A stretch of 64,000 nucleotides of DNA, from assembly GCA_019614645.1 (NCBI GenBank), contig JABWDB010000115.1, positions 23,505 through 87,504 on the forward strand, in the 5' to 3' direction. A model generated the notes under the pieces. The model searched no databases. It saw only the letters and a list, made by a program, of their open reading frames with translations, and had not been told where the DNA came from. Source of the DNA: Stratiolaelaps scimitus. Its lineage: Eukaryota; Arthropoda; Arachnida; Mesostigmata; Laelapidae. The translations under genes were made by a program, and so were the position numbers. Positions 23,301-33,812 of this stretch are shown in pieces (position 1 is the first letter of the stretch; each line of letters starts with the position of its first letter).

Positions 23301-26300
23301 GCTTGCCAAGTTTGTGCATTTTGTCACGCTAACAGGCTATTACTTTGTTTAGTGCGGTGCACAAGCAGCTCTCTGTGGAGAATATAGTCGGAAAAACAGC
23401 ACAACCGAATAGACGCTCAGAAAGAGAATAGACCTCTTACACCTCACATATGAGGTATCAGGATGAGTATGTTTGACAGAGTGATCTGCTATTCAGCCAT
23501 TCCATACATCACAAACCTCGCAAGACCGCCCAAGACGTGAACGAATCACTGAATATGATACGACCTCATCAGTCGCGATAGGCGTTTTCAGTTACTATAT
23601 TTTGTAGCAGGCCTGTGAGACATTTATATCTCCAAACTGCTTACTCTTTATGAACCCCTATGGAAAAAGGGCGTTTGCATGCAATTTTCATTCAACTGCT
23701 TGGTGCCGTGTCTCCAGATATTTTGGTTTGCGGAACGAAGGGCTGACCGAATCTGAAGAATCCTACAGCAGTCTTCTCTGGGACACGTATTGTATAATAT
23801 TCTCTCAAGGTAAGCTAGCTGCAGCTTTACTGTATTCAATACTATAAGGGGCACTCGGCTCTCTTGCTGCTACAACATGCCTCGGTACCGCTGTGTAGCA
23901 TTTCTTTAAAGACCCCTCAGGGGTGGAGGCTTGATACGAGAGATTTGGGTAGTTACGTCTGACATTAAGGTCATTCGTCGCATTTTCCTTTTCTGGTTTG
24001 CCCGCACAGTCGGTCATGATGACCTTATCTGGAGTTTCTCTGACAGACCCATGTTCCGTAGGCAATAACAATCATACTCCCCGCAAACCACGATTAGTTA
24101 AGATCAAAACCGCGATCGCAAATGCTGATAGATATAGGCAAGCAGATTATCCCAAATTGTGCAAGACAGAGAGTGCGTATTAGAATATGTCTCCCTTACT
24201 ACATCCAGGACAAGTCCTCGTACGTGGGTGGCGTTCCACCCCAGAAAATCCGCAGAAATTCTTCTCCATTGTAAGGTAGTTTAAAATTTCTTAGGATCAC
24301 TTAACTTGCCCTATGAAGACTCGTGGGCGCATTTACTTTAAGCTAAAATGGTGCTCAGACTTCTTAGCTATGAAGTAAATCTGTATAGCATTTCCAAAAT
24401 GCGGGACTTTTGTTTTCCAATTTGAGAATATTTGTAAATTCGTAGTTTTAATAATGCCACGTTTCAGGTGAGTCCGAACGCCGGCGCATGTGGCTACGGC
24501 TATGCATGATGAGCTTCCAATTAGGAATTTCGGTCGTCTTTATGAACTATCTCAGCTCGGAGCTTACTTCCTCGATGACGATTAGGAAAAACGAGAACTC
24601 CATCGATAGCTATGGCGACGTTCTGAAATTTCCGAAAGTCCGTATTATGGTTGGAGAGGGTTCGTTTCATGCAAAGATATACGAAGTACGTGATGATATC
24701 GGTCAATCCTTGACTAATAGCAATTCAAAGACTGAGTAATTTCCATGTCTATATATGTGTAATTAGGGTGTATATGTATACCTCACTAAAACCATCGGCT
24801 GGCTGCGAGAAACTCTCCGCTATATATAAATGTCTGCAAGGTAGAGAAAAATAAACATCTGAGGTGCCAGGGACCAATATTTTCATAGGTTGAAAAACAA
24901 TCGCCCATCCTCAGAAGGCGCTAGTTTTACGTATTTCAACTAGAGAAGTCTATAATTCTAGATTTAGCTTTGTGCGCTAAGCAAAAAAGTCCTAAGTATT
25001 TTCAAAAACAACCTCTCCGTGAAGATTGATCATCATTAGGCGTGTTCTGTCTGGCGTTGACTGTAAGATTGAGCGAAGTTTTACCTTTTTCCTGATATTC
25101 TAGACGGCCCAAGACGGTGTGTTGAAGCAATTGGAACCACGTTTACATTTGGTAAAGCGACTTTACCAATTTGGGCCAAAAGTGCTCGACATGCTACAAC
25201 AGGTTTTAGACCGGAACCGTGTTGTATGCGTTGGCGACTTCATATGCAGAGGGATTACATTGCAGGTAATAAAACAACAACGCTAATCTCACTTTAAGTT
25301 TGCTTGGTTTATCTGCACACTATCCTATGTGAGATCTGTACCTCATTTTGGGATGACACAGGTGCTGGATAAGTGCTTTGTTTGCAACGTCTAAAGTCTC
25401 TACGGAATCCCTCCGTTTCTACCAAATGCCATAATAGCTACACTACAATTTAGTGGAAATGTGTGATAATGGCATTGTTCAACATGTTCTCAATACATAG
25501 GTCTTCAAGAGGACCGGCCAATGCCCCAAAGTGAGATGTACCACTGGGACTGCAGGGTCGTTTACGGGAGGGGCGATGGTGTCCCGCCGCCTTCCTTGGG
25601 AGATACGAGAGAAGATTTTTATGGGGTACGCAGTATATTGTTAGCATGGTCACTCAATGTTGCACCTATAAATATCGCAGGCACAGAGCTGTTATTAATA
25701 CATACATATGTGTAACTAATAACTCTCAAAGTGTCGAGGTTTAGTCGTATAAGTAGTTCTTGACGACCACCACCGATGAAAGTGTGGTGTGAGCTATATG
25801 CCTAAAAATAGCCATAAATTTAGTATTTTTTTTTAATTTACTATTTAATTGTCGGTCTGCTAAGAGAGTGGTATCGTAAAACAATTATTTCAGTGCGCAC
25901 GTGTGTCGGGAGGCGTATCTGTTTGAAAAAAATATGCTATGGCTAACACGCGTTACGGACAAGTGTGCCGCTACGCCAGCATTCAATTCTGAGGATTATA
26001 CCAAGGTAAAGGGCGCATTAATCTGGAAAGATGCCAAGCATCGAATCACCACCGCACGGACGTATTCTGCTAGATTTATATTTTAATGTGCAAAGCATTG
26101 GATTTAAGTGAACTGTTTTGTTCCATAAGAACAACTGTACTGTTGCTGCGAGATATATTATGAAACATATATGTCGTGTCATTTAGGAACCCCAACCAAC
26201 ATGAAAGCAACAAGACGCATTGAGAGAATCTGACTCTGGGTGCTGTATTCTTTAAGCCTCTATTTTAGCAAAATTACATATAAGACATGTGTATCGTATT

Positions 26301-26667
26301 GTGTCCATAGGCAGGTGACAAAATAATATTTTACAAACATGAATTACTAACAAAATGTACGGATAATTGGCCAGCCCTTCTTTCACCAGAATGTAATGAA
26401 AATATATGATGCCATTAATGTTAATGAATTTCACTAGTGTAATTGCTTCCATTCAATATCACGGAGTTAGAAGCATGCCGCTTTTTTTGGCAGTGATCCC
26501 TACTATCGATTTTAACTGTATTCTTCTCATCATTTTAGCCTCTATCCTTAGACGACATTCTGGGCAGTCTGATTGTTCTTGCCGTCGGACTTGGCCATGC
26601 AATCGTATCACTCCCGGCTGAGGTCTTATATTTCAGAAGTGATACCAGGCCACTTATTGCTGCTTAA
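20272..26667 (+). CDS. Ionotropic receptor gene B (split gene, partial, possibly a pseudogene)
   Basis: Exons 20272-20355, 20489-20579, 21525-21638, 22219-22322, 23718-23809, 24468-24685, 25104-25265, 25894-26005 and 26539-26667 encode the S1, M1, pore, M3, S2 and M4 parts of an IR channel. Seven exons match gene A one to one, and all but the terminal M4 and pore exons do so in length. Unlike gene A, the pore exon keeps a good GT donor (caag|gtaagc). The exon equivalent to 10382-10504 is not found between 26006 and 26538. Without it the last S2 helix would be lost, so this is either a pseudogene or that exon has diverged beyond recognition. The first three exons are also present in the duplicated block (53700-55067) and its mirror. 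Confidence 0.8.
20489..20579 (+). CDS. IR-B exon: S1 lobe segment
   Basis: 91 bases after acceptor tttgcag; donor aaat|gtatgt. Contains SVVSDKDM and GSWTGAMGLLQRN, parallel to gene A 3781-3871. Confidence 0.85.
20781..21131 (-). CDS. 116-codon ORF of unknown nature inside IR-B intron
   Basis: Open frame kept intact in copy 2 (54209-54559) and its mirror, with two residue changes. Reads MAEKKRHRWTGTKLPDNF and FVQIGGQLEKQFWT near the C terminus. Not recognised. It includes a 10-bp perfect hairpin (20855-20864 / 20871-20880). Conservation may only reflect the very recent duplication of this part. Confidence 0.2.
   Translation of the reverse strand: MPTFHSPVIGFNSFSRGCCSFIYVRVDTVLHTCTFEEIDPVSLPYIVHNKATNTHQCTIKMAEKKRHRWTGTKLPDNFSTSPRDNLDSFVQIGGQLEKQFWTALLVSKITPNGVQK
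21140..21275 (+). mobile_element. SINE family 1 copy
   Basis: B-box-like gtggttcgattcgcacc (21161-21177), then the family body with gttaaatgttggctg and gtcagcccg, in + orientation. Same family as 5451-5634 (minus). Sits in the intron before the IR-B exon 21525-21638. Copies also at about 54568-54704 and mirrored at about 55514-55650. Confidence 0.75.
21525..21638 (+). CDS. IR-B exon: S1 lobe with ligand-site arginine
   Basis: 38 codons, phase 0; acceptor tttcacag, donor ctaaa|gtaccc. Reads DIFMGPGSIDEDRF and LLSWTPSK, parallel to gene A 4441-4554. The Arg in DEDR is kept. Confidence 0.88.
22219..22322 (+). CDS. IR-B exon: M1 transmembrane segment
   Basis: 104 bases; acceptor ctcatcag, donor caaag|gtatca. 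Reads VVDPFNFMF then DVWLSLAASIIMLPLICW. Phase 2 at its end as in gene A. Confidence 0.88.
22505..23270 (+). other. Unrecognised GC-richer segment with open frames and a hairpin, in IR-B intron
   Basis: Overlapping open frames (22768-23064 and 22938-23252) in a stretch richer in C and G than its surroundings. One reads FVTSDGCLPNGNPVALAF and DDEGQIICPWRHHSYHTNLA. I recognise no family; a mobile-element fragment is likely. A perfect 14-bp inverted repeat is at 22857-22870 / 22877-22890. Confidence 0.3.
23718..23809 (+). CDS. IR-B exon candidate: pore loop
   Basis: Acceptor gtctccag and strong donor caag|gtaagc. In the phase set by the neighbouring exons it reads YFGLRNEGLTESEE and SLLWDTYCIIFSQ. 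It joins in frame to ESERRRMW of the M3 exon. The pattern (hydrophobic run ending in Q, then charged loop) fits an IR pore. Less certain than the flanking exons. Confidence 0.5.
24468..24685 (+). CDS. IR-B exon: M3 and start of S2
   Basis: 218 bases, identical in length to gene A. Contains LCMMSFQLGISVVFM (M3) and SSELTSSMTIRK, then SIDSYGDVLKF. Acceptor gtttcag, donor cgaa|gtacgt. Confidence 0.88.
25104..25265 (+). CDS. IR-B exon: S2 lobe
   Basis: 54 codons, acceptor ttctag, donor tgcag|gtaata. Reads PRLHLVKRLYQFGPKVLDML and GDFICRGITLQ. Same length as gene A 8347-8508. Confidence 0.82.
25894..26005 (+). CDS. IR-B exon: S2 lobe, continued
   Basis: 112 bases; acceptor ttatttcag, donor ccaag|gtaaag. 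Reads HVCREAYLFEKNMLWLTR and DKCAA. As in gene A, the open frame begins one base after the acceptor while the previous exon ends in phase 0. Confidence 0.8.
26539..26667 (+). CDS. IR-B terminal exon: M4
   Basis: Acceptor cattttag, then PLSLDDILGSLIVLAVGLGH and a short tail ending at TAA 26665-26667. Same start pattern as the gene A terminal exon. The helix is interrupted by His and Pro sooner than in gene A. Confidence 0.85.
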   Translation, partial: PLSLDDILGSLIVLAVGLGHAIVSLPAEVLYFRSDTRPLIAA

Positions 26668-26929
26668 TTACGGCGAAGAAGATATGAGGTGCAAGTGTCA
26701 TATCATCTGGAGGGGTCTGCAAGTATTTCGTAGAAGACTTGCGAAGAAAATCTACTGAACAATCGTTTGTGCCAAATGAGGATATTCAGTGAATCAACGA
26801 AAACAATGCGACTGCTGTGCAATAATCCGTAAAGGAACCAAGGTATAGCGACGAAGTGCAAGGACTGACATTGCTATAGAAAGAGGGAACGGTCTTTCCT
26901 ATGGAAAGTACTAAACGCTCAGTGTTTAT

Positions 26930-27640
26930 CTTAACGAATCAATCTAACCACTAATAGAGGGATAAATATCCCTAACGCTTGGCTGATATCCGCCGCCTTG
27001 CTCATGCAGGTATGGCTGATGTTCTCTACCAGAAGATGCGGGACTCCCCTCTGGCCTCGCGCTGTCGACAGGGCGAGTGCGGAGGCATGGCTCCACGCGT
27101 AGCACTCCTCGTCTCTTGGCACTGCCGTCAACGACCTCTCTTCCCTGTTCTGTGTGGATCTCGGCCTCGGGCCTCTTATGGTTGAGGCCTACAGCTGCGG
27201 CTGTCGAGGGATCCTGTCGCGGCGAATGGTCACTACGGCCTATCGTGCGAGGGAAGCACCAGTGGCCAGCTCTCCCCACACGCGCTGGCACTATCCGCTA
27301 TCCCTTGCATAAGGGAACCGCAGGGCCTCAGGGTTGAGGATGGCCTCACCCTCATCCTCTTCCACCGAGGCCAGCACCTTATTTAGGATGGCATGGTGTT
27401 TGATACTCTAGCACCCTCTTATGTCAACCTTCTGTGCAATAACCCAATGCAGAGCAGACCAAGCTACAGAAACACGCCGCCCTCTAGGCAATCCATCTTG
27501 TCTCCACTCTTGCTTTCGAAACCCCAGGCGGCCACGTTCCCCTCACAACTAATCTTCTCGAAGGAGTCTACCACAGCCTGAGTCGTTCCAACGGGACAAG
27601 AGGAGGCAACACCACTCGGGACCATGACGACCCCAGCCTG
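26930..27640. other. GC-rich segment, unassigned
   Basis: Base composition jumps relative to both sides, with overlapping long open frames on both strands (for example 26944-27291 minus, 27077-27337 plus). No recognisable domain. The composition resembles the GC-rich insert at 16320-17285, so a retroelement fragment is likely. Confidence 0.35.
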
Positions 27641-29439
27641 ACACCCTGTCCTCAAAAATAAAACATATTACAAATGCAACTCCGACGGCTCTTAACTTAG
27701 GAAGTCAACAGGCATACCGAATGCAATTTATTATAATTAGGTTGCACCATGCATAGCTTAATTCAAAATTATATAAGCTTGAGCGCTGCCGGCATTTCGT
27801 GTATAGTTTCGTGTATATACATTCTGGTTACGGTTTTGTGACATTGGTGAGCCAAGTTCCATTGCTATGGACGTTATTATACATATCTGCAATAGTTATA
27901 GCCCTAGTAACAATAGTTAGAGTTATAGTCCTGTATTTAAACAACATGTAAACTATAGATTTTCTTCTCTTTTTTAATGCAGATGATTTTGCCAGTCTTC
28001 TTTTCGTTGTATATGAATGCAATTGATAATTAATATTCACCAGATTCTCAACGCCGTCTGCATCTTTCACATCTCAAGAGTCGCGATAATACAAAACTGA
28101 AAACATAGCATTGGAAACCGAGGTTGATTTCCGATAGCAGTATTTACGAGGGATGCACACGTGAAATAATGCTAGACATATATCAATCTCCCTGGTCTTC
28201 TCATTGCTCAGTAGCGTTTTCATTTGAATTTTAAAGAACTGTGATATTTTGAGACATGCACACAGCACCACCTCGCACTATTTGTCCACCTTCGAACACA
28301 ATCAACTCTTCCGAAGGTCCGCACCACAAGGTTCGAAAATTTTATTCAATATATCGGTAACGAAATCTATATTAAATAAATACGAAAATTTTCGAGTATT
28401 ATAGTTTGCATTAACCCATGGACATACAACATCGTGTGCAACGCCATGCGAACATCCTATTAACACTCTCTCTTCTGAGTATGGTCTTCGCCTGCGCATT
28501 TGTTCCTGCTCATGTATTGGTCCGCGTAAACACGAAACAAACGCTTGTAGCTCTGTCAGGGCATTTACAAATCTTTGTGCACACACTTGTCCAATGTTTA
28601 AGAAACGCTGTTGATTAAGAGCCTCAAGAGATATCTCGACACAGTGTCAGTCACCAAGGCATTGAAAAATAAGCAAATTAACCTAGAAGTCGTTCTACTC
28701 AAGCGGATGACTTTAATTGCTTACGCCACTAGATCTTTCTGCAAATGTAGAATGTCTAGGGTGCGCGACGATCTCAATCGACTGGCTTATGGCCTACCTC
28801 CCCTAAAAACGGTAGGCTGTTAAGCTTGTTTGTATTGAGTCCGCATGGGAGAAAATCAACAAAGTAGCGTCCACTGAACCACGAGATCTATGCTGACTTG
28901 GAACGATTTGAAACAATGTTCGTGTTACTACAGATGAACTATATTCGAACGAGAAAATTTAGAACTTCCTATATTTAGAACTTCCAGACACCGATTCTAC
29001 TGAGTCAAGTCTCGGTCCATCCTATCTGGCATGAAACTGCCCTGACTTCCCTATACTCTCCGTCTGCACAGATTTTCTAGATCTGCATTTTTTCTCATTA
29101 TTCCTGTTTAGAAAGACCTGCTCGTTTTTCTCTAGATTCCATCATAACAGATACTATGTCCTTGCAAACTTTGTGATCAGTGAATCAGTGAACTAGACCC
29201 CTAAGATTAAGGGCTCTAGTTCATTGATTTACTCGTTAACCTTTCTACGTAGAATTTACATGCACGAAGTACAGTAGATTTGTCGTCGACCATTTTTCCA
29301 TAGATTCTTCATTGGATGGTCGAATAGCGTTTGTTACCTATACCAGCTGTAGTATAGACAATAGAAAAGTGACTGGTCTCAATGATCACCTTTAAGGCTT
29401 GTATGCTTCGCTCTGCGTCGGATTAGGTTTGGCTGGGTT
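27641..29439. other. AT-rich intergenic sequence
   Basis: Short open frames only, none recognised. No repeat or splice-supported exon seen. Confidence 0.4.
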
Positions 29440-29960
29440 ACATTCGTATAATGTGTAACTAATACACGAGCCTTGTTCGAAGTCAAGGTGGCACCGGTTG
29501 CATCATACGGCATGCAGGTTATCTGGGAGTACTTATCAAAGGCACAGCTCAAAAAACTCGACCGAATAAAATCTGTCTTTCTTCCTGAAGCGAGTCCTGG
29601 GACTTCATTGCTCATTTCAAACTGTACATGTGTCCTGATGAGTGGCACACCGCGATTCGCAGAGGAGCGATTCGTCGGTTTAAGCTTCCCTTCACTCCAG
29701 CTGCAGTTCCTCAGCACATGGGAGAGGAAGATAGCGGAAATCGATCCAGATTCCTATAGGACTGATGCTAGGATCTCCGAATTCTGAAAATTACCAGAAA
29801 CAAAGAATCCTATTCTCGTTTGGTTATTTAAAATCGTTTAAAAAAATTTCTTTGTCGAAAACTTTTCTCGGTTATCGGCCGGCGAAACCGAAACTTACAA
29901 TTCGTTTTGAGTTGTTTCTGCACAAACGGATTGCTGCCGATGCTAGAAGAGGGCCGTAGT
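29440..29960 (+). mobile_element. Non-LTR retrotransposon 3' relic
   Basis: Reads VASYGMQVIWEYLSKAQLKK, LDRIKSVFLPEA and STWERKIAEIDPDSYRT, the region C-terminal to the RT domain in arthropod non-LTR elements (pattern YG-x-x-x-IW-x-x-L ... LD-x-x-K). The RT core is absent. Later frames with HKRIAADARRG continue to about 29959. It differs from the R1 and CR1-like families nearby. Confidence 0.6.
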
Positions 29961-30253
29961 GAGCTGCGTCCTTGGAACACTTAGGAGTTTCAAGATTAAA
30001 CATGATGAGCGAAAATGTAAGTTACCTCTGTTCTTGAGCGTTTAACATCCACTGTCCCTAAATTTTTCAAAATTTTTCAAACTGAAATTCGTCATGTCGA
30101 CAGGGAATGGCTGCATATCCACGGACTGAGTTCTTCTTGTTGTATTTATGCATTTCAAGGATAGACCTATTCAATGAAAAAGGCTTTGTATATGGTGTGA
30201 AATTGTTTTCTGGAATTTATTCAGCCTGTGTAGATACTTTCTGAGCGGGTGAT

Positions 30254-30618
30254 TATAATAGACTCTCTGTTTTTTGTTTTTTTTTCAAGCTGACTCTCAG
30301 CTGTTCCCCTATCTGACAGGCCTCAGCTCTTAACCTTTAGGTATCACTATGAGGACCAGTCGGGGCCACCTTTGCTTATTCTCTGCCTTACTCGTACCTG
30401 ACAAGAATCCTCAGATAAAGAAAGATGATAAAGAACTCCAAAGATTCTCCGCGTCTGACAGGATTTGAACCCAACACACACTCTATAATAGACTCTTTTT
30501 TTTTTTTTTTTGTTTTCGAGCTGACCCTCAGCTGTTCCCCTATCTGACAGGCCTCAGCAGTCCTGACAGTCCATTGGGCACATACAAATCGAAACTATAA
30601 CCAATCATAATAGACTCT
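30254..30618 (-). mobile_element. Two SINE copies in tandem sharing one target site
   Basis: The direct repeat ataatagactct occurs three times (30255-30266, 30485-30496, 30607-30618). Between the first two lies SINE family 2 copy a (30267-30483). Between the last two lies copy b (30497-30606). On the minus strand each ends with ctgaggcctgtcagataggg and cagctgag.gtcagct followed by poly(A). Copy a has a tRNA-like B box (complement of ggatttgaaccc, about 30465). Copy b has the same 3' part but a different 5' part. Confidence 0.85.
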
Positions 30619-31408
30619 TTGTAAGACAGCAACAACAATGATATTGCCGCTAAGTTCTGATTATGATTTATGCCATTAGGGTATCTCTACATTTCGAGTT
30701 AAGGTGGAAAAAGTAGTAACTAGCTTCCCCATCCCTTAGTCCTCGTCAGGTTATCATCGGAATTAGTGCCTAAACTAATTAAAAAAAACGTAAACGCCCA
30801 TCTCTGGTAAACGCCCATCTGGACCCCACAAATGTATTATAGCTCACTAGGAAAAATTGAAAGTTAGCGAACCTCTTACACCTAGGACCCACTGAACATC
30901 CCGCTGGACAAACTTTTTTTTATAATTTGTGCCTTATAGACGGTTCTCCGTCCGACGTTTGAGGATAATTCATCTTAGCAGTTAGACAGAAGAATCGGCA
31001 CGAGGTACCTCTCTGGGATTCATGCCTTTCAAGCTCTACCGGGTGACGAAAAACGTGTCTAGAAAAATATCAATGATTTGCTTTCTAGTCAAGTAAAATT
31101 ATGCTAATGAATCAGTGTTACTAAGATGGCGGTCGAGCTGTCCAAATCCGTACTAAAATATGAATGCAAAATCAGAACAATATATAATAGTCGACGCCAC
31201 TGTGACTTGGATGGCTCACACTCCAACTAAAAAGAGCGAAGGAAGTGGTTCAAGCATGGGCATATATGCACACACGCCGATCGTCCCCTACGAAGATTTC
31301 TTGCAGTCCCTCGCGTGACGTACAAACGTACACTACTAGGCATTATTGGTGGTTTGCAATTAATTGGTTTCTTCGCACCACTCACGACTCGGTTTCTGTT
31401 GAGATGTA

Positions 31409-31467
31409 CTGCTTTTTCGAGCTGACCTTCAGCTGTTCCCCTTCCATCTGATAGGCCTCAGCCTCTA
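31409..31467 (-). mobile_element. Very short SINE family 2 insertion
   Basis: 59 bases carrying only the family 2 3' part (complement of tttttcgagctgaccttcag), flanked by ttgagatgta at 31399-31408 and 31468-31477. A 5'-truncated copy. Confidence 0.75.
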
Positions 31468-31500
31468 TTGAGATGTAGAGCCGAACCAAGATCATGTATA

Positions 31501-31512
31501 CATATATATCTC

Positions 31513-31546
<34 letters not shown>

Positions 31547-31550
31547 AAGG
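31501..31550. repeat. (TA)n(GA)n microsatellite
   Basis: Alternating TA run followed by gagagagagag. The same composite is at about 44447-44483. Confidence 0.85.
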
Positions 31551-31885
31551 AGAAAAACAATGAAATTATAGATATATTCGATTTGTTGGTAAAATAATAA
31601 AACATTCGAGATAGTCGGTGCGCTTTTAAAATTTGCCGCGCCTTGCCTTGTATTTACATTCGCAAGAGGGTGCAGAGCGGCCGCACGTGCGCCACCGCCA
31701 CCCAGAATTCGAACACTACGCCGGATACTAGCGGCACAATTGTCAACAGACGTTGATGAAATTAAGGTTGGTATTTTGTGTGTTAGTATATTGCTGTCAC
31801 TACATCATTCGGTTTGGACTGCGCCCGTTTCAGCGTGTGGTAAACTTTGAAAACAATCTTATCTAAATTAAAGTCGAAATTTTTT

Positions 31886-31942
31886 CCGGGCTGACCCACA
31901 GCCAACATTTAACCTCCACGGTACTGCTTCCGGCATTGCTGC
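31886..31942 (-). mobile_element. SINE family 1 fragment
   Basis: Contains ccgggctgacccacagccaa and catttaacctccacggtact, the complement of the family 1 body seen at 5451-5634. The tRNA-like head is missing. Confidence 0.65.
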
Positions 31943-33420
31943 TAACAGCCCGATTTTCAAATACAGAGCTGCTGATTCCAAGGCACTCGTTTAGTTCTCG
32001 ATAAAATAAAAAAAAAGGGTTTTTAATGATGATCATAAAAACATTACATATAAATGTAAATAAATGCAAGCAAAGTCACACCTTTATAGCAGCATTGTTA
32101 CTAAGCAATTCTTGTCTTCTCCCAGTTTGTTTGGACTGTAAGCGTAAGCGGACTCTCATAAATATGTAGTACGGGATACCATCTAGCAGGAATTCGCAGT
32201 AATCCGCCAAGCTGACGAAGACTATAAACTCTCCGATTGTCTATAACAATATACAAAGTGAGAGAAAATAAGCTTCGATGAACTGCGTCCAGTGTATGCT
32301 CCTGTGACACGGCTGTCATCCAAAAAAATAGATCCTTTTTAGTCTCCGCGAATTATGTGCTTACAATCTTTGTATATGAAGCATCGATTTAAAAATTGCG
32401 CCTGCGGAATCTTCAGACCGGCGCTTCATTGTGTGTTCGCAGATTTGAATAACGTTATGTTGTATTATTATAGGATCATTATGCAACCAACATTATCTCG
32501 CGTCCACACCGGCTAACGTCGGTCCTCGTATCGTGATCAGTCCAATATACCTATTGTTATTATTATTTTTCAATATACATATTCCCATAGCGGGGAATTT
32601 TTCCATTTCACAGTAAGGACATCCATACGAGTAGGATTTGGTCGGAGGAGAAAAACGACACAAAAAAATGGCAGAGGAGCTCCGAATTCTTCAAGCCCAA
32701 GCTGATCTAGCCGAGGGAAAGTTTGCCCGGAAAGACGGTAGAGACTTCAACGCTCACAGGTATTAATTAGCACTGTGCTGAGTTCGTTCGAACAAAGCAT
32801 CTCATATACTTTATAAAATGGAAATTAAGAAGGTCACTCTTCATTTCAACGTTAGTTATAAGGTTTTAGCACTGCTCTACACAACAATGTCTCGTCTCAG
32901 ATCATTGGAAGTGACCCTTGATCCAATAAAGAGTGCGGATGGTTCATGTCTCATTCGTTTTGGCAATACCTGCGTATTATGTGGACTGCGGGCCGAAATT
33001 CCGAAAAGCAGCTTGGTGATCCATTCCAAGATGTGAACATAAGTGTTCAAGCACAACTACCGTTCAAGAATATTGGGTAGGTGCTGTGAAGTTGTAACCT
33101 GTTCTTAGGTTTGGCTAAATGTTGTGTTACCCTCCGTCTGTTGGTCCTGGTTTGTCAATGATTTCGACCTCATCGTTGACATAGGTTTATCTTAATATTA
33201 TTATTTCATTTCATTTCATTAGTGGTTTATTTTCGGAACTGCAGTTTCACAATGCTTAAGTTCTCGCAAAAAAAAAAATTTGAATAAAAGGTGTATATAC
33301 AACAAGGTCAGAATAATCTGACTTATAAAACGGTCAGGACAATCTGACTTACAACGTGGTCAGGATAGTCTGAGACATATCGTAACCAGGATCTGAAATA
33401 TACAATTGTAATTATATTCA
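31943..33420. other. Intergenic sequence without clear features
   Basis: Only short open frames. Two short TTATT/ATTTC-rich stretches near 32560 and 33205. No gene seen. Confidence 0.4.
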
Positions 33421-33812
33421 CATTTTAAACCCTCCCCGCAAGGAACTTTTTTGCCTCACTTGCAAACTTTTTAGCTGAAGTGAGGGAACGAAGCTCACGA
33501 GGGAGCGAGCCCCAGGCGACCGGTAGACGGTAAGCCAGAGCTTGGCGGCTGGACTCTTTGACAGTAAATGGCACCTCAAAGGTGGTTGGGCGACGGGTCG
33601 AACGCTTCCTCACCATCGTGATAGGGAAGGAAATGTCGGCTGGTATCTTACCACTGCATGTTTTGAATGCAAGGAGAGCTGTCTGAAAGGTGGCTATGTC
33701 CTTGAGGCAAAGCAGGTCAAACTGTTGAAACACATCGGCAACAGAGTCCCTGCGACGGCGGCCGAACACAGCTCTCAGAGCATCATTCTGAATGATTTCA
33801 CCCCGGCGAAGC
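33421..33812 (-). mobile_element. CR1/Jockey-like element, 3' end piece
   Basis: Minus-strand frame from about 33812 down to 33425 reads IIQNDALRAVFGRRRRDSV, DLLCLKDIATFQTALLAF, KESSRQALAYRLPVAWGSLP and ends with a stop at about 33425. This is the C-terminal end of the element whose RT lies at 35524-37065. An R1-group element inserted between them. Same family as 17290-18393. Confidence 0.85.

Noticed and set aside
30254..30618. Three spaced direct repeats as a CRISPR-like array
   Set aside because: The repeats are target duplications of two SINEs with poly(A) tails, in a eukaryotic context.
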